This document shows positions 1 through 11,455 of a stretch of 64,000 nucleotides of DNA, piece by piece (positions within the stretch are counted from its first letter, which is position 1; every line of letters begins with the position of its first letter). Position numbers and translations under genes: made by a program. The DNA lies in contig CM030845.1 of the NCBI GenBank assembly GCA_018105865.1, positions 16,390,276 through 16,454,275 on the forward strand, in the 5' to 3' direction. Below the pieces are notes generated by a model. It searched no databases and was not told where the DNA came from. It worked only from the letters and a program-made list of their open reading frames with translations. The DNA comes from Metaphire vulgaris (lineage: Eukaryota; Annelida; Clitellata; Crassiclitellata; Megascolecidae).

Positions 1-577
1 AATATCTAGAGCGCTTGCGGTGACAGTGCGGCGGAGCAACGTGGTGACTTGCCGCGTTGGCTGAATGCAAGTGGAAAGGCACCTTTAGGCGAGCGTCAAA
101 TGTCAAGCAGTAGGCGGAAACGGCATGCAACACAGCACCACAGCATTCTGTCTGATGCCACGTATGTTCTGCAGGGTATCAAAGTCTACACAGCTGGCTG
201 GTTACAGTCGGGGAGCCACTGCGCCGTTGGCTTATTGCCTGACTGCGATGCTGTCCAAAGTAGCGAGTCATATTGCAGACAGACGCAGTATTAAAAGTGA
301 TCCTATTAAGTTTCTATAACATTTTAATTGCATTACAAGTACATTGAATAAATAAGGTACACATAACTTTGAGTTTCAAATAACACTGATTTCGTTGTTG
401 TATTGGACCTAATGGTTGACATCTGTGAACACAATTCAAGTGCATGAAATTCATGAATGAAAAAATGTGCCACTCAGGCACTATAATTTTCAGCTCACGT
501 CGAAAAAATCAGAGAATATAATTGATCTGACAGCCTCTCACATAGGCCAACGGCCTGCTTTGCTGCTGACCAGGGAC
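1..577. other. No recognised feature
   Basis: Short open frames on the plus strand (49-294, 125-319) show no domain, signal peptide or biased composition and I do not consider them genes. AATAAATAAGG near 346 could be a polyadenylation signal but has no gene attached. Confidence 0.4.
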
Positions 578-754
578 CAGAGACGTAGCTAGGCATGGGC
601 TTTGGGGAATCAAGCCCCCAAGCCTGAAGCTAGTCCCCACGGTCCCACTCCCAAATGAATTCAAGCCCAAATGGCGTTGCGGGCTCAGAAAGAAAGGAGG
701 AGAGTGAATCTTGGGCTTCAGACCCTCAAACCTAAAATTCTGGCTAGATCTCTG
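578..754. mobile_element. Small hAT-like MITE
   Basis: Ends CAGAGACGTAGC and (right, inverted) CAGAGATCTAGC form an imperfect terminal inverted repeat of the hAT form. Flanks CCAGGGAC and GCAGGAAC are a plausible 8-bp target duplication with two mismatches. No coding capacity. Confidence 0.5.
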
Positions 755-849
755 GCAGGAACTCCGGCGGAGGAGGGGTAGCTAGCCGAGGCTTATGTTC
801 AAAGGCTTTAAGGCGCATGGACGTTACTAAGTTTATAATTATAATGTGA

Positions 850-1763
850 CTAGGTGTTTACCCGTCAAAAATGACGGGAGAGATTGGCTCTTTTACCACC
901 CGATTTTGCGCAAATGCAATAGCATTTTGCGCAATTAATTGTCCTTAATTCGCCGCCTTTTCCTTCAACCGAGCTAACGCCCATTCGCATGAATTTTCTG
1001 AAACTTGATAGTCAAGGTAGGTGTACTGATTTGGCAGTGTCGAACGACATGCAGTGCTTGATTCTCTTGTTTGCTGTGCTGCTTTTTCACGCCGAGCAAA
1101 CAGCCTGCTACTCATTCTCACTTGATTGTCGCAAACCTCGTGAACGCTGGACTTTTTTGTTTTGCACGGGGGGTTAGAAAGAGGAATAAAAAAGCTAAAC
1201 AATGTTGCAAACCCCATCTTCTTAGCTCTTATATAGCCTGAGATATAGCAAATTCAAAAAATTGGAAACTTTCTCAGAATTCAAAACTTTCGCGAAATTC
1301 ACCGATAATACTTATGTTCAAACATTGGGGTCATCGGGTTAGAATTGATATATCTTTGCCAAATGTCAACCGATTTTCAAAGTTTTTGATTTATTTTGTT
1401 CCTCTGACATCCCTTTACAACTTTGCCGCTGAGCAAAGTGAAGATACTGCTGAAAAAAGTTTGCTAGGGGGCTTTAACAATTTTTTGGGGAGAGAGGGTG
1501 ATATTTTAGGCCGTAAAGTGGACTCTACCAGCCAATTTTTTGGGCACGGACGGTTAGAAAGAGGAAGAAACAATCTAAACAATGGTGCAAACCTCATCTT
1601 CTTAGCTCCTATATAGCCTGAGATATAGCAAATTTAAAACGTTACAGCAATCATTTCTGAAGAAGCTTTTCTGAAAATGAAATCCCCAGTACGGTGACGG
1701 CGTCTGAAAATTTAATCCCCACTTGAGGGGTTAAATTTAAAAAATAGATATAGAGGCTAGGAG

Positions 1764-1801
<38 letters not shown>

Positions 1802-2897
1802 ACGGGGGGCAGGGCATTGGGAGAAAGAAGGAAGGTTTGGGAGAAGGAAAGTGGGTTGTACAGGTTTTCGGAGCAACGCTGTGTAGGTGTGAGAATGGGG
1901 TTTGGGGCCGGTGGGGTAGGGGCGGAGCAGTGATGGGTTGGGCCCAGGGCGATTGGGAGGGAGGGATGGAGAGGTACGGGGGGTTGAAAGAGGGGTTGGG
2001 GAGAGAGAAGGAACGGAGGTTTAGGCCTGTCGGGCAGGGCAGGGCGGGTATGGGTTGGGGCCTGGGCGATTGGGATAGGGATGGGGAGAGGGAAGGGGAT
2101 GGGAAGAGGAAAAGGAACGGGGGTTTGGGGCCAGGCAGGGAATGGGTTGGGGCCGGGCAGGGAATGGGTGGGGGCCGGGGCGGTTGGGAGAGGAATGGGA
2201 AGAGGGAAAAGGGATAAAAGAGGGAAGGGGAACGAGGGTTTGGGTCCGGGTCCGGAATGGGTTGGGGCCGGGGCCGGAATGGGTTGAAGCCGGAGCGATT
2301 GGGAGAGGGTTGGGAAGAAGGAAAGGGATGGAGAGAGAGAAGGGAACGGAGGTTTAGGCCTGTCGGGCAGGGCGGGGCGGGAATGGGTTGGGGCCTGGGC
2401 GATTGGGAGGGATATGGGGAGAAAGAAAAGGGATAGAAGAGGGAAAAGGAACGGGGGTTTGGGTCTGGGTCCGGAATGGGTTGTGGCCGGGGCCGGAATG
2501 GGTTGAAGCCGGGGCGATTGGGAGAGGGATGGGAAGAGGGAAAGGGATGGAGAGAGAGAAGGGAACGGAGGTTTGGGGCCTGTCGGGCAGGGCAGGGCAG
2601 GAATGGGTTGGGGCCTGGGCGATTGGGATGGAGATGGGGAGAGGGAAGGGGATGATGAAAGAGCAGAGGAAAGGAGGTTTGGGGCCGGGACGGGAATGGG
2701 TTGAGGCCTGGGCGATTGATAGAGGGATGGGGTGAGGGAAGAGGGACGGGGGTTTAAGCAGCAATTAAAACGCTTCGTTAAACGCTCCGTTGATAATACA
2801 GTTTTGATTAAACAATATTTGGTTTGTCAATGACAACAGCGTCTTGCAATATCTGCCGTGTTGCCGTCGGACGGACATTGAGAATTATATAATAAGA
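850..2897 (-). mobile_element. Non-autonomous Helitron, copy H1
   Basis: Read on the minus strand it begins A|TCTTATTATATAATTCT and ends with a 7-bp-stem hairpin (CCCGTCA / TGACGGG, 4-nt loop), a 7-nt spacer, then CTAG followed by host T. TC start, hairpin, CTRR end and insertion between A and T without target duplication are the known Helitron hallmarks. It encodes no Rep/helicase. Inside are two partly repeated blocks of about 100 bp (near 1170-1230 and 1550-1625), a (TA)n at 1768-1798 and a G-rich minisatellite (1806-2757). Copy H2 at 47499-49225 matches in opposite orientation. Confidence 0.8.
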
Positions 2898-2903
2898 TTA
2901 AAA

Positions 2904-3284
2904 TAATATAATATAATATAATATAATATAATATAATATAATATAATATAATATAATATAATATAATATAATATAATATAATATAATATAATATAATATA
3001 ATATAATATAATATAATATAATATAATATAATATAATATAATATAATATAATATAATATAATATAATATAATATAATATAATATAATATAATATAATATA
3101 ATATAATATAATATAATATAATATAATATAATATAATATAATATAATATAATATAATATAATATAATATAATATAATATAATATAATATAATATAATATA
3201 ATATAATATAATATAATATAATATAATATAATATAATATAATATAATATAATATAATATAATATAATATAATATAATATAATAT
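2904..3284. repeat. (AATAT)n pentanucleotide microsatellite
   Basis: About 380 bp of almost perfect pentanucleotide repeats with no visible interruption. It abuts the 3' end of the antisense LINE at 3290-4140 and is best read as that element's expanded 3' tail; the Helitron H1 end touches its other side. Open frames through it are artefacts. Confidence 0.9.
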
Positions 3285-3289
3285 TATAA

Positions 3290-4139
3290 ACAAGGTTTAA
3301 AGTGGTTCAGTAGGGACTGCCCTGTGTGAGAACCACTGTTGTTCCCCTCCAATCTAATATCCTAAACTACTGAGGTTTATTTTGAACTCGTTCACAGTTG
3401 TAGCCGTTACTATTCTCTTATCCAGTTCATTCCATATCTGTCCACCACTCTTGCACTAAAAAATGCTGTTTATGTCTTCCAATCCGTTTCTTGAACAGTT
3501 TCATGCTGTGTCCTCTGGTTCGATCATACTGCTTCATTGTAAAGAATCTTTCTCTTGACATTTCCACTTTGTTTGTTAGTATTTTGTAAGTCTCGATCAA
3601 ATCCCCTCTCTCTCTTCCTTTTTCCAGGGTTGTCAATCTACAGTGATTTAGCCTTTCCTCATACGTTAGTTTATGACATTCTTTGATCATCTTTGTAGCT
3701 CTGTGTTATACTCTTTCTAAGGTCTCTATGTGTTTCTTCAGGATGGACACCATGCTTGAACACAATACTCTAAATGCGGGCGTACCAATATCTTGTTAAG
3801 TCTTATTACTACATCCTTCTCTCTGATCACTATCGTTCTTTTGATCATATCTAGAATTTTGTTGGCCTTCTTAGCTGCCTCTGCACATTGCCTAGATGGC
3901 TTTAAGCTGTTATGCATGATGACCCCTAGATCTTTCTCCTCGTTTGTAACTTTTAGTCCCTTTCCACATAACTTAAATTCTTGATCTGTTCCCTTCTTCC
4001 CAATGTGCATCACCGAGCATTTATCTGTATTAAAAAGCATTTGCCAATATGCTGACCACTGAGATAGTGTATTTAGGTTTTGTTGTAAAATTTTTGCTCC
4101 TGCTTCGCTATCGCTCTGTCGACATAGTTGTCCAAACAG

Positions 4140-4140
<1 letters not shown>
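3290..4140 (-). pseudogene. LINE reverse-transcriptase C-terminal fragment (Jockey/CR1-like)
   Basis: Minus-strand segments encode the region after the RT active site: LNTLSQWSAYWQMLFNTDKC, EEKDLGVIMHNSLK, NKILVRPHLEYCVQAW, then RGDLIETYKILTNKV. These are characteristic of the thumb and C-terminal part of Jockey/CR1-type non-LTR elements. The frame is broken near 3700-3740. The same family recurs at 13780, 63520 and 58040-60190. Confidence 0.8.

Positions 4141-4195
<55 letters not shown>
4141..4195. repeat. (TTA)n microsatellite
   Basis: About 55 bp of pure TTA triplets at the junction of two antisense LINE remnants; probably the decayed 3' tail or an expansion between them. Confidence 0.85.
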
Positions 4196-4196
<1 letters not shown>

Positions 4197-4199
4197 CAA

Positions 4200-4932
4200 C
4201 GTAGAGATTTATGTGGCAACTAATACAGTGACTGCGTGGACACATTACAAATTATAAATTGCAATAGCTTGTGCGAAATAGCCAAGTTTTAAGATTCTTC
4301 TTTAAGGTGTCTGGCGTTAGGGAGAGTTGAACTGAAGAAGGCAGGCGGTTCCATGCCCTTGCAGCAGTCACGGGAAAGGCACGATCGCCTACAGTACGAA
4401 GGCGCGTCAATGGAACGAACAGAGAAGCGGTTCTAGCAGATCTCCTCAGGCGACGCCGACCTGCCTGATCTGCGACTCGTGCTAATTCTGTCGCTAGGTA
4501 CTCTGGCCCTATACCATTCAGGCAAACGGTAAGCAGTGATGTTAACAAGGACCGACCCCCAAGGACGAGGATAAGGACAAGGACCGACCCCCCAAGGACG
4601 AGGATAAGGACAAGGACCGAACCCCCAAGGACGAGGATAAGGACGAGGACGAACCCTTCAGGACGAGGACAAGGACTTACCCCGCAAGCACAAGGACCAC
4701 AAGGACTGACCCCTAAGGACAAGGATCAAGGACAAGGACAAGGACCAACCTCTGTAAAACAAAAAAGTCAGAAAGTAAAAAACCAAACACAATTTCAATT
4801 CGAATCACAAAATTAGAAAAGCAAAAAAAGAATGTTGTAAAACATAGTCTAGTCAACAGCAATGCTGCATTTCAAATGCGCCTTTGACTTTAGCCACCTA
4901 GCTATGTTACTGCGCTTAAGAAATTGTCAAGT

Positions 4933-5004
<72 letters not shown>

Positions 5005-5692
5005 GAACAAGTGTTTCCAGCAGCTGATTAGTCATGCACACACGGTGAGGTCTAATTATGAGACCACTTTGCGAAAACACTCATTCAACTGGAACCGACG
5101 TCGCTGGGAAAAAAAATTCTGCTAAAGAATCAACTGGTGTTATAAAGGAAACAATGACTAAACATTTAGAGTAACTCAAAGCAAGTATGTAGCCAAAATA
5201 TAAATCCATATACTACTCTTACCTTGGAACAAAATTATCAGTACAATTGAAAATGGTATACAAGTAATTTGGTCCTTATAAGGACTTTTCAAGGACTAAG
5301 TTACAAGGACCAGGACAAGGACCGATCTGCAAGGACGAGGATAAGGACAAGGACCGAACCCCCAAGGACGAGGATAAGGACGAGGACTGACTACCCAAGG
5401 ACGAGGACAAGGACAAGGACTTCAAATTGGTCCTTAAGGAGTCCTTAAGGACAAGGACCAGGACAAGGATTAACATCACTGGCGGTAAGCCAGCATTGCT
5501 AACTTAAACTGAATCCGCTCCGGCATTGATAGCCAGTGTAAGTCTCGTAGAAGCGGTGTTACATGTTCACGAGAAGGGACCTGGAAGATCAACCGCGCCG
5601 CTGCGTTCAATACGACCTGGAGACGGTCCAGCAGGTGTTGCGGTGATCCGGCGAGTGTCGCGTTCCCGTAGTCTAGTTTGGTCAGCACCAAT
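4200..5692 (-). pseudogene. L2/CR1-like LINE 3' fragment split by a MITE
   Basis: The minus strand encodes [27 protein letters not shown] and RIQFKLAMLAYR (5691-5485) and continues at 4533 with CLNGIGPEYLATEL, VGDRAFPVTAARAWNRLP and LKTWLFR. The two parts are consecutive pieces of the same RT C-terminal region, separated exactly by the element at 4534-5481. The 5' portion is missing; a (GATA)n tract adjoins. Confidence 0.8.
4534..5481. mobile_element. hAT-like MITE with AAGGAC minisatellite arms
   Basis: Ends form the inverted repeat CAGTGATGTTAA, flanked by ACGGTAAG and GCGGTAAG (8 bp, one mismatch). Both arms (4545-4740 and 5277-5475) consist of tandem AAGGAC(A/G)AGGA(T/C) units; the middle holds a (TAA)n run at about 4936-5001. 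Excising it restores the continuity of the host LINE. No transposase. Confidence 0.72.
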
Positions 5693-5700
5693 GATGAAAC

Positions 5701-5894
<194 letters not shown>

Positions 5895-6164
5895 CAGACA
5901 GCCGAGAACCGTCGAAGCGCAGTCAGTTATTAAAATATATGGTGCTGCATTAAATATGGCGGACATGAGGCTTATAATAGCTAATCCTAAAAACGAGTGA
6001 ATTTTGACAAAGACCATATTGTTCAAAATCATCTGAACGAGTCAATCCACGTCCCTCTGTTGCGGAAGGAGGAGATGCCAAATTGGCGAACGAGGACAAT
6101 GACGACATCCCAACGGATGTGATTGGCGAAGAAGACGCATTCATTTTCTATTCTATTCTATTAC

Positions 6165-6949
6165 AACGTACTGATTAATGTGGTAACTCGTCCTAAAAGA
6201 ACTGCATGAACACATACAAAAACACAAGAAATCACAAGTAGCTCCTGCGGAAAAGTCAGGTTTTAAGCTTCTTTTTGAAGGTGTTGAGAGAAGGAGAGAG
6301 CTGCACAAATGGAGGCAGACAGTTCCACGCTCTCGACGCGGCCACAGGGAACGCACGATCACCGACAGTTCGAAGGCGCATCCTTGAAACGACCAGTGAG
6401 GTGGAACGGGCGGATCTCAAGCGTTGCCGACCTTCCAAGTTAGCTACTCGTACCAGTTCAGTCGCCAGGTATGCAGGGCCGACACCGTTCAGGCATCGGT
6501 AGGCTAATAACGCGAGCTTGAAGTGGATTCTTTCTGGCGCTGATAGCCAGTGCAAATCACGAAGCGATGGAGTTACGTGTTCACCTGGTGGAACATGGCA
6601 GATCATACGAGCAGCAGCGTTAAGAACGGACTGAAGACGATTGAGAAGGTATTTCCGTATTCCGGCGAGAGTAGCATTGCCATGGTTCTAGGACTATTGA
6701 CCAAAAGACGATTGACCATAGGACGATTGACCATAGGACGATTGACCATAGGACGATTGACCACTGGTTTGTTCGTTATAGCAGGCTTAGCACGCTGTCT
6801 GCTGCATGCATGCATGCACGCATGCAAAAAAAGGAAACCAAATGCTGGGAATGATGAAAAGGACAATAGTGAGTCGATATATATATATATATTACATATA
6901 AAAATTTATATATATACATATATATATACATATATATACATATATATAC

Positions 6950-6982
<33 letters not shown>

Positions 6983-7760
6983 CATACATATATATACATA
7001 TATATACATATATGTACAATTGTACATATATATGTATAATAACATTGTATATATATATACATATATATGCATATATATACATATATACATATATGCATAT
7101 ATATACATATAGATACATATATACATATATATATACATATATATACATACATATATATACATATATATAAATACATATATATACATATATATAAATACAT
7201 ATATATACATATATTCATATATATACATATATACATACATATATGTACATATATATATACAAATGCTATTGTCTATATATATATATATATATATATATAG
7301 ACAATAGCATTTGGTTTCCTTTTTTTGTATGCGTACATGCATGCAAGCAGCAGACAGCGTGCTAAGCCTGATACTCACGGCTGTGGTCAATCGTCCAGTG
7401 GTCAAAGGTCCGCTGTGGTCACTCGTCCAGTGGTCAATCGTCATATGGTCAATCGTCCTATGGTCAATCGTCCTATGGTCAATCGTCCTGTGGTCAATAG
7501 TCCGCGTACCCATTGCCATAATCTAATTTGGTCAACACCAGAGTGGAGACCAGTGTTTTGAGTGCAGTGGCTGACACTGAGCGACGAATACTTCTAATCA
7601 GCCTGAGGGCATTGAAGCATCCAGCCACAGTCTTCGAAACGTGTGTCTTCATTGATACTGTGCTATCCAGGAATATCCCGAGGTTCCGTACCGACGACAC
7701 CGGCTGCACATCAATTCCGTCGATACGTATGCAGGTAGACGGTATCAAATGATTCTGTCT
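6165..7760 (-). pseudogene. L2/CR1-like LINE 3' fragment split by a foldback element
   Basis: Minus-strand coding remnants lie at 7748-7520 (GIDVQPVSSVRNLGIFLDS, VSTLVLTKLDYGN) and 6660-6250 ([50 protein letters not shown]). They are consecutive parts of one RT C-terminal region, the same family as at 4200-5692, interrupted at 6684-7510. Confidence 0.8.
6684..7510. mobile_element. Foldback element with long inverted repeats (MULE-like)
   Basis: Flanked by the perfect 9-bp duplication CATTGCCAT (6675-6683 and 7511-7519). The arms, about 200 bp each, are inverted copies: tandem GATTGACCATAGGAC units, then a stretch with CAGACAGCGTGCTAAGCCTG (arm versions similar) and GCATTTGGTTTCCTTTTTTT on the right. 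The core (6876-7300) is a (TA/CATA)n microsatellite that is itself partly palindromic. A 9-bp duplication with long TIRs fits Mutator-like elements; no transposase is present. Confidence 0.7.
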
Positions 7761-8124
7761 TTCAGCAGAGTGAGCAGACTGTCAATGATTAGTTGCAGTT
7801 TTAGAAATATCTGCCTGCTACAATTGCTGCTTGTAAGAGAAGTTTTTCAGCTATGAAGATAATGAAAACTGATCTACGAAGAACAATGTCTGACAGTCGC
7901 CTTTAGCAATATTGCTATGCTATCAGTTGAGTCGAAGCGTTCTCGCACAATCGACTTAAATGCTTTCATTGGCGAATTTGATGCTAGACATAACTGAAAA
8001 CTAGCCCTTCATTGACTGCTACAACAGACCTAAATATGCCATTAATTTGGTTCGTAGATTCTGGTTTGTTCGTTATAGATAATAATGTTGTTTGATTTGT
8101 CTGTTGCAAGTGTAAACGTATAAT
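7761..8124. other. No recognised feature
   Basis: Unique-looking AT-rich sequence between two LINE remnants. No coding, splice or repeat structure could be supported. Confidence 0.4.
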
Positions 8125-9606
8125 ACATTCATCATCATCATGTGTCATCTTCATATCTGAAGGTTGACGGTCATGAGTTGTTTCCACTTCGTTCTGTCTT
8201 TAGCAATCCTTTTTAGTCTTCCGTAGTTCTTTTCCTGTATGTGTTCCTTAACGTCGTCCAGCCAGTCTCTTCTAGGTCTTCCTCTGGCCCTGTTTCCCTC
8301 ATATCTGCCCTCTAATAGGACTTTTGCTTGTTCTGTGCTCGAACCCCGCATTATGTGTCCAGCATACTGAGTTTTCCTGTTTATAATTTCTGTCAGGAGT
8401 TGTCTCTTTTCTCCAATTTTCTTTAGTACCTCTTCATTTGTTATTCTCTCTTGCCAGCTAATTTTCAAGATTCTTCTGAAGCACCACATTTCAAAGGCCA
8501 GTATTTTATTTTTCAACTGCTTTGTTAGAGTCCAGCATTCGTAGGAGAATGTGATAACCGAGTATACATAGCATCTCAGGATTCGTAGTTTTAGTGCTAG
8601 GTCTAGGTTTCTTCTTAGTAGTTCTTTTTGTTTCCAAAAGGCTTCTTTGGCCATAGCAATTCTGGCGTTTATGTCTCTTGTACATCGTCCGTTTTCTGTT
8701 ATGAAACTGCCCAGATATTTGTATTCCTTTACTTGTTCCAACTTAGTGCTATCAATTAGGATGTTGTGTTTCTCATTTTTGTGTTTGCTTACTATCATCG
8801 TTTTTGTTTTCTTTCTGTTAATTTCCATCCCGTATTCTTTGCTTTTGTCGTTTATCTTGTTAATTATGAGTTGGAGGTCTTCCTCTTTTTCTGCAAAGAT
8901 TACCGTATCATCTGCATATCTGAGTATGTTATAGATTGTTCCATTGATTTTCATTCCAGGAGTTTGTTCTAATGCTTCCTTTATTAATAGCTCTGTATAT
9001 AGGTTAAATAGTAAAGGGGATAGTATGCATCCTTGTCTGACTCCTTTTTTTATTTGTATCTTCTCGGATTCCTCCTCTTTTAGTCTTATGGTGGCGTATT
9101 CATTCCAGTATAAGTTACAGATTAAATTTTGCTCCAGTTTTGGTATTCCTGCCCATTTTAGTGTCTCCAATAGCTTTTGATGATTTATTCTATCGAATGC
9201 TTTTTTATAATCAATGAAGCATATGTGTAATTTCTTTCCCATTTTTTGGGCATTTTCGCAAAGTATCCTTAGTTGAAAGATGGCATCTCTGGTTCCCTTG
9301 CCTTTTCTGAAACCCAGTTGATTTTCTGATAATATTGATTCTGCTAATGGTGTGATTCTGTTCTTTATTACTTGTAGTAAGATTTTAGATGCATGCGATA
9401 TCAAGCTTATAATTCTGTAGTCGTCGCAGTCTTGAGCTTTGTTTATCTTTGGAATTGGGACGAATATGCATTTTAAGAAATCCTCCGGTATGTCTCCTGT
9501 TTTATATATTATGTTTATTAGCTCTGTGATTATTTCATATCCTACCGGCCCCAAGTTTTGTATAAGTTCTGCGCAAATTCCATCTTCTCCAGTTGCTTCA
9601 ATACAT
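8125..9606 (-). pseudogene. Non-LTR retrotransposon reverse transcriptase, 5'-truncated
   Basis: A 467-codon minus-strand frame (9554-8151) covers most of an RT: FRKGKGTRDAIFQLR, CFIDYKKAFDRINHQKLL, KKGVRQGCILSPLLFNLY, and the intact catalytic LRYADDTVIF, then the C-terminal signature GHIMRG and RGRPRRDWLDDVKE. The endonuclease is missing: upstream of 9606 the coding similarity stops. The 3' end carries a short (CAT)n tail on the plus strand. Of all LINE remnants here it is the least damaged, but truncation makes it inactive by itself. Confidence 0.85.
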
Positions 9607-9812
9607 TAGCCTAGGTCAAAATTGTTGTTAGCTCATCGTTATTAATTGACTGTAGAATTACAGCAACAATTCCAGATATTGCACACTGACTTTTATACAA
9701 GCTGTTCAAATACGCAACACTGGACTCCCATCGAGGGTCATATTCTTCCTGTATGTTCTGATTTATGAAAAATAGTTGGTCACCCATGCTTAGAAGTTGC
9801 CACCCAACGCCC
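9607..9812. other. Unassigned sequence with an hAT-like internal fragment
   Basis: Contains near 9790 the phrase AGTTGCCACCCAACGCCCCC, which recurs at 12443 and, varied, in the element at 42179-42540. Otherwise nothing recognised. Confidence 0.4.
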
Positions 9813-9848
9813 CCCTCTTTATGTAATTTTATCGTCTAACATCCGTAA

Positions 9849-10127
9849 GGCGGAAGGTTTGATGGCAGATTGGTAAGACGCTAAAGTGACACACTGACTG
9901 AATGGGTTCAACAATCCCCTAAGGTCGACTCAGCTTTCGTTTCGCTAGAGGGCGGTGGTAAATGAATAGCAGCTTTGGCTGCGAAGGTTAAACGCGGGTC
10001 TGGAGAAAGCAATGGCAAGCTATTCTAGATTAATGGCGCAAGCCACTTGCGTCGCTATTTGCCTGAAATCGGAGATCAGCGCCAAGCCGAACGCTCGAAC
10101 TCGAGTATGGGCGAAACTTTACCTTTT
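9849..10127 (+). mobile_element. tRNA-derived SINE
   Basis: A 279-bp insertion flanked by ACATCCGTAA (9839-9848, 10128-10137). The head has a pol III A-box-like TGGCAGATTGG and a B-box-like GGTTCAACAATCC, spaced as in tRNA genes. The partner repeat at 32340 shows the site without the insertion. Confidence 0.7.
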
Positions 10128-10639
10128 ACATCCGTAAATAATATTTAGAATCACGTCGTGATTATAATTTTTTTTCCTGTTTACGATTTCGAAATAATTT
10201 TAAGTGTTTTTTTGCGAAAACATGCATTTTCTCTGCTATCCGAGGAACAGACAGATCTTACAACATTCACAGCTACTTTGCAGTCCAACGATAGAATTGC
10301 AAAATAGCAATGCCCTTATTCATCTGTAAAATTCATCTTCCTCCAGCAATCTATCATCTATGATATTAACATTTCAAGAAATCACTATTGCCCAATGATA
10401 TTATATGAGATTATTTTGTTTTTAGCACATTCTTGTAACAGCAACTTTGTGCGTAAGCTAAGTCTTTTCGCTTTGCAAATGAATGGCTTATGCATTTTGA
10501 TTTATTTTGACACTCTGCATGTATACTTAGACACTTGAGTTATGTGATGTTTACATCATTATTTTTATTTTAAATTGCTGCTTCAATGATTTCAGGCTTA
10601 TTCATTACTACTAACATGCTACTGTCATGCGATAACTTA

Positions 10640-11455
10640 CTTCCCTTCACCATCATCATCACGATCATCGGCAAGCTCACTGACGAAGCGTAGCCTTTTC
10701 CAATAAACATTTCCAAGAACCTCTGTTTTGAGCCGTTTCCCAGGCAGTGAAAAGTCCAACGTTACACTGAGCCAAGTCAGATCGAATTGTTCTGGTCCAG
10801 GTAATTCTTTGTTGACCAACTGGTCTCTTCCACGATTTTTGGGGGCCTTTAATTGCTTCCTGTAGAGCTCTCGCATGGTCCATGTTTGGGGCTGCTCTCG
10901 CAACATGCCCAAAGTAGTGGAGACGCCTGCTTTGTATTTTTTATGGATATGGGTTTCTCTCCTCTACGTCGGAACACCTCTTCATTTGTTGTATGTGAGG
11001 TGTACGATATTTGAAGGATTCTTCTCAGGTACCATTGATGGAAGGCATCCAGTTTCCTGATAATGGATGAGGTCAGAGTCCATGTTTCTACTCCGTAGAG
11101 CAACACTGGAATTATGTAAACGGCATACAGGCGAAGCTTTGTGTGGAGGTGGATACTCGAGCGCCGAATATTTATTTTCAGCGAGGCAAAACTTTCCCTT
11201 GCAATACCAATTCGCCTCAGCACCTCTGATTCACTGCTTCCGGTGCTGTCTGTTAGTGAGCCTATAGATAGACGAACTCCTTAACTACCTCCACTTTATT
11301 ACCAGCCACAAACACAGATGAGTGTTGTGATGGGGCAGTAGTCTGAATCTTAGTTTTGGACCAGTTCACCTCCAATCCCAGCTCTCGTGCTTCCTCATCC
11401 AGGATTTCTAATGACAGAACAATGACTTTTAGCATTTTTGGCAGGTTCCCTTAAT
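10640..11455 (-). pseudogene. LINE reverse-transcriptase C-terminal fragment
   Basis: The minus strand encodes KLRLYAVYIIPVLLYGVETW, LRRILQISYTSHTTNEEVF and RPVGQ-like C-terminal pieces in two frames, the RT thumb/C-terminus of the same broad group as 8125-9606. A (CAT)n-like tail (ACCATCATCATC) marks the 3' end at about 10650. Confidence 0.75.

Noticed and set aside
1837..2764. Gly/Arg- and Pro-rich frames on both strands
   Set aside because: Produced by the G-rich minisatellite inside Helitron H1; no domain, and several frames are open at once.
2898..3293. 131-codon minus-strand frame of Ile, Leu and Tyr
   Set aside because: It is only the (AATAT)n microsatellite read in frame.
4545..5475. 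Regular short repeats reminiscent of a CRISPR array
   Set aside because: Units are tandem AAGGAC variants without unique spacers, inside a eukaryotic MITE.
6776..7519. 247-codon frame with Tyr/Ile-rich repeats
   Set aside because: It follows the TA/CATA core of a foldback element; composition artefact.
9849..9930. Functional tRNA gene
   Set aside because: Box-like motifs are present but the cloverleaf is degraded and the unit is a 279-bp insertion with target duplication.
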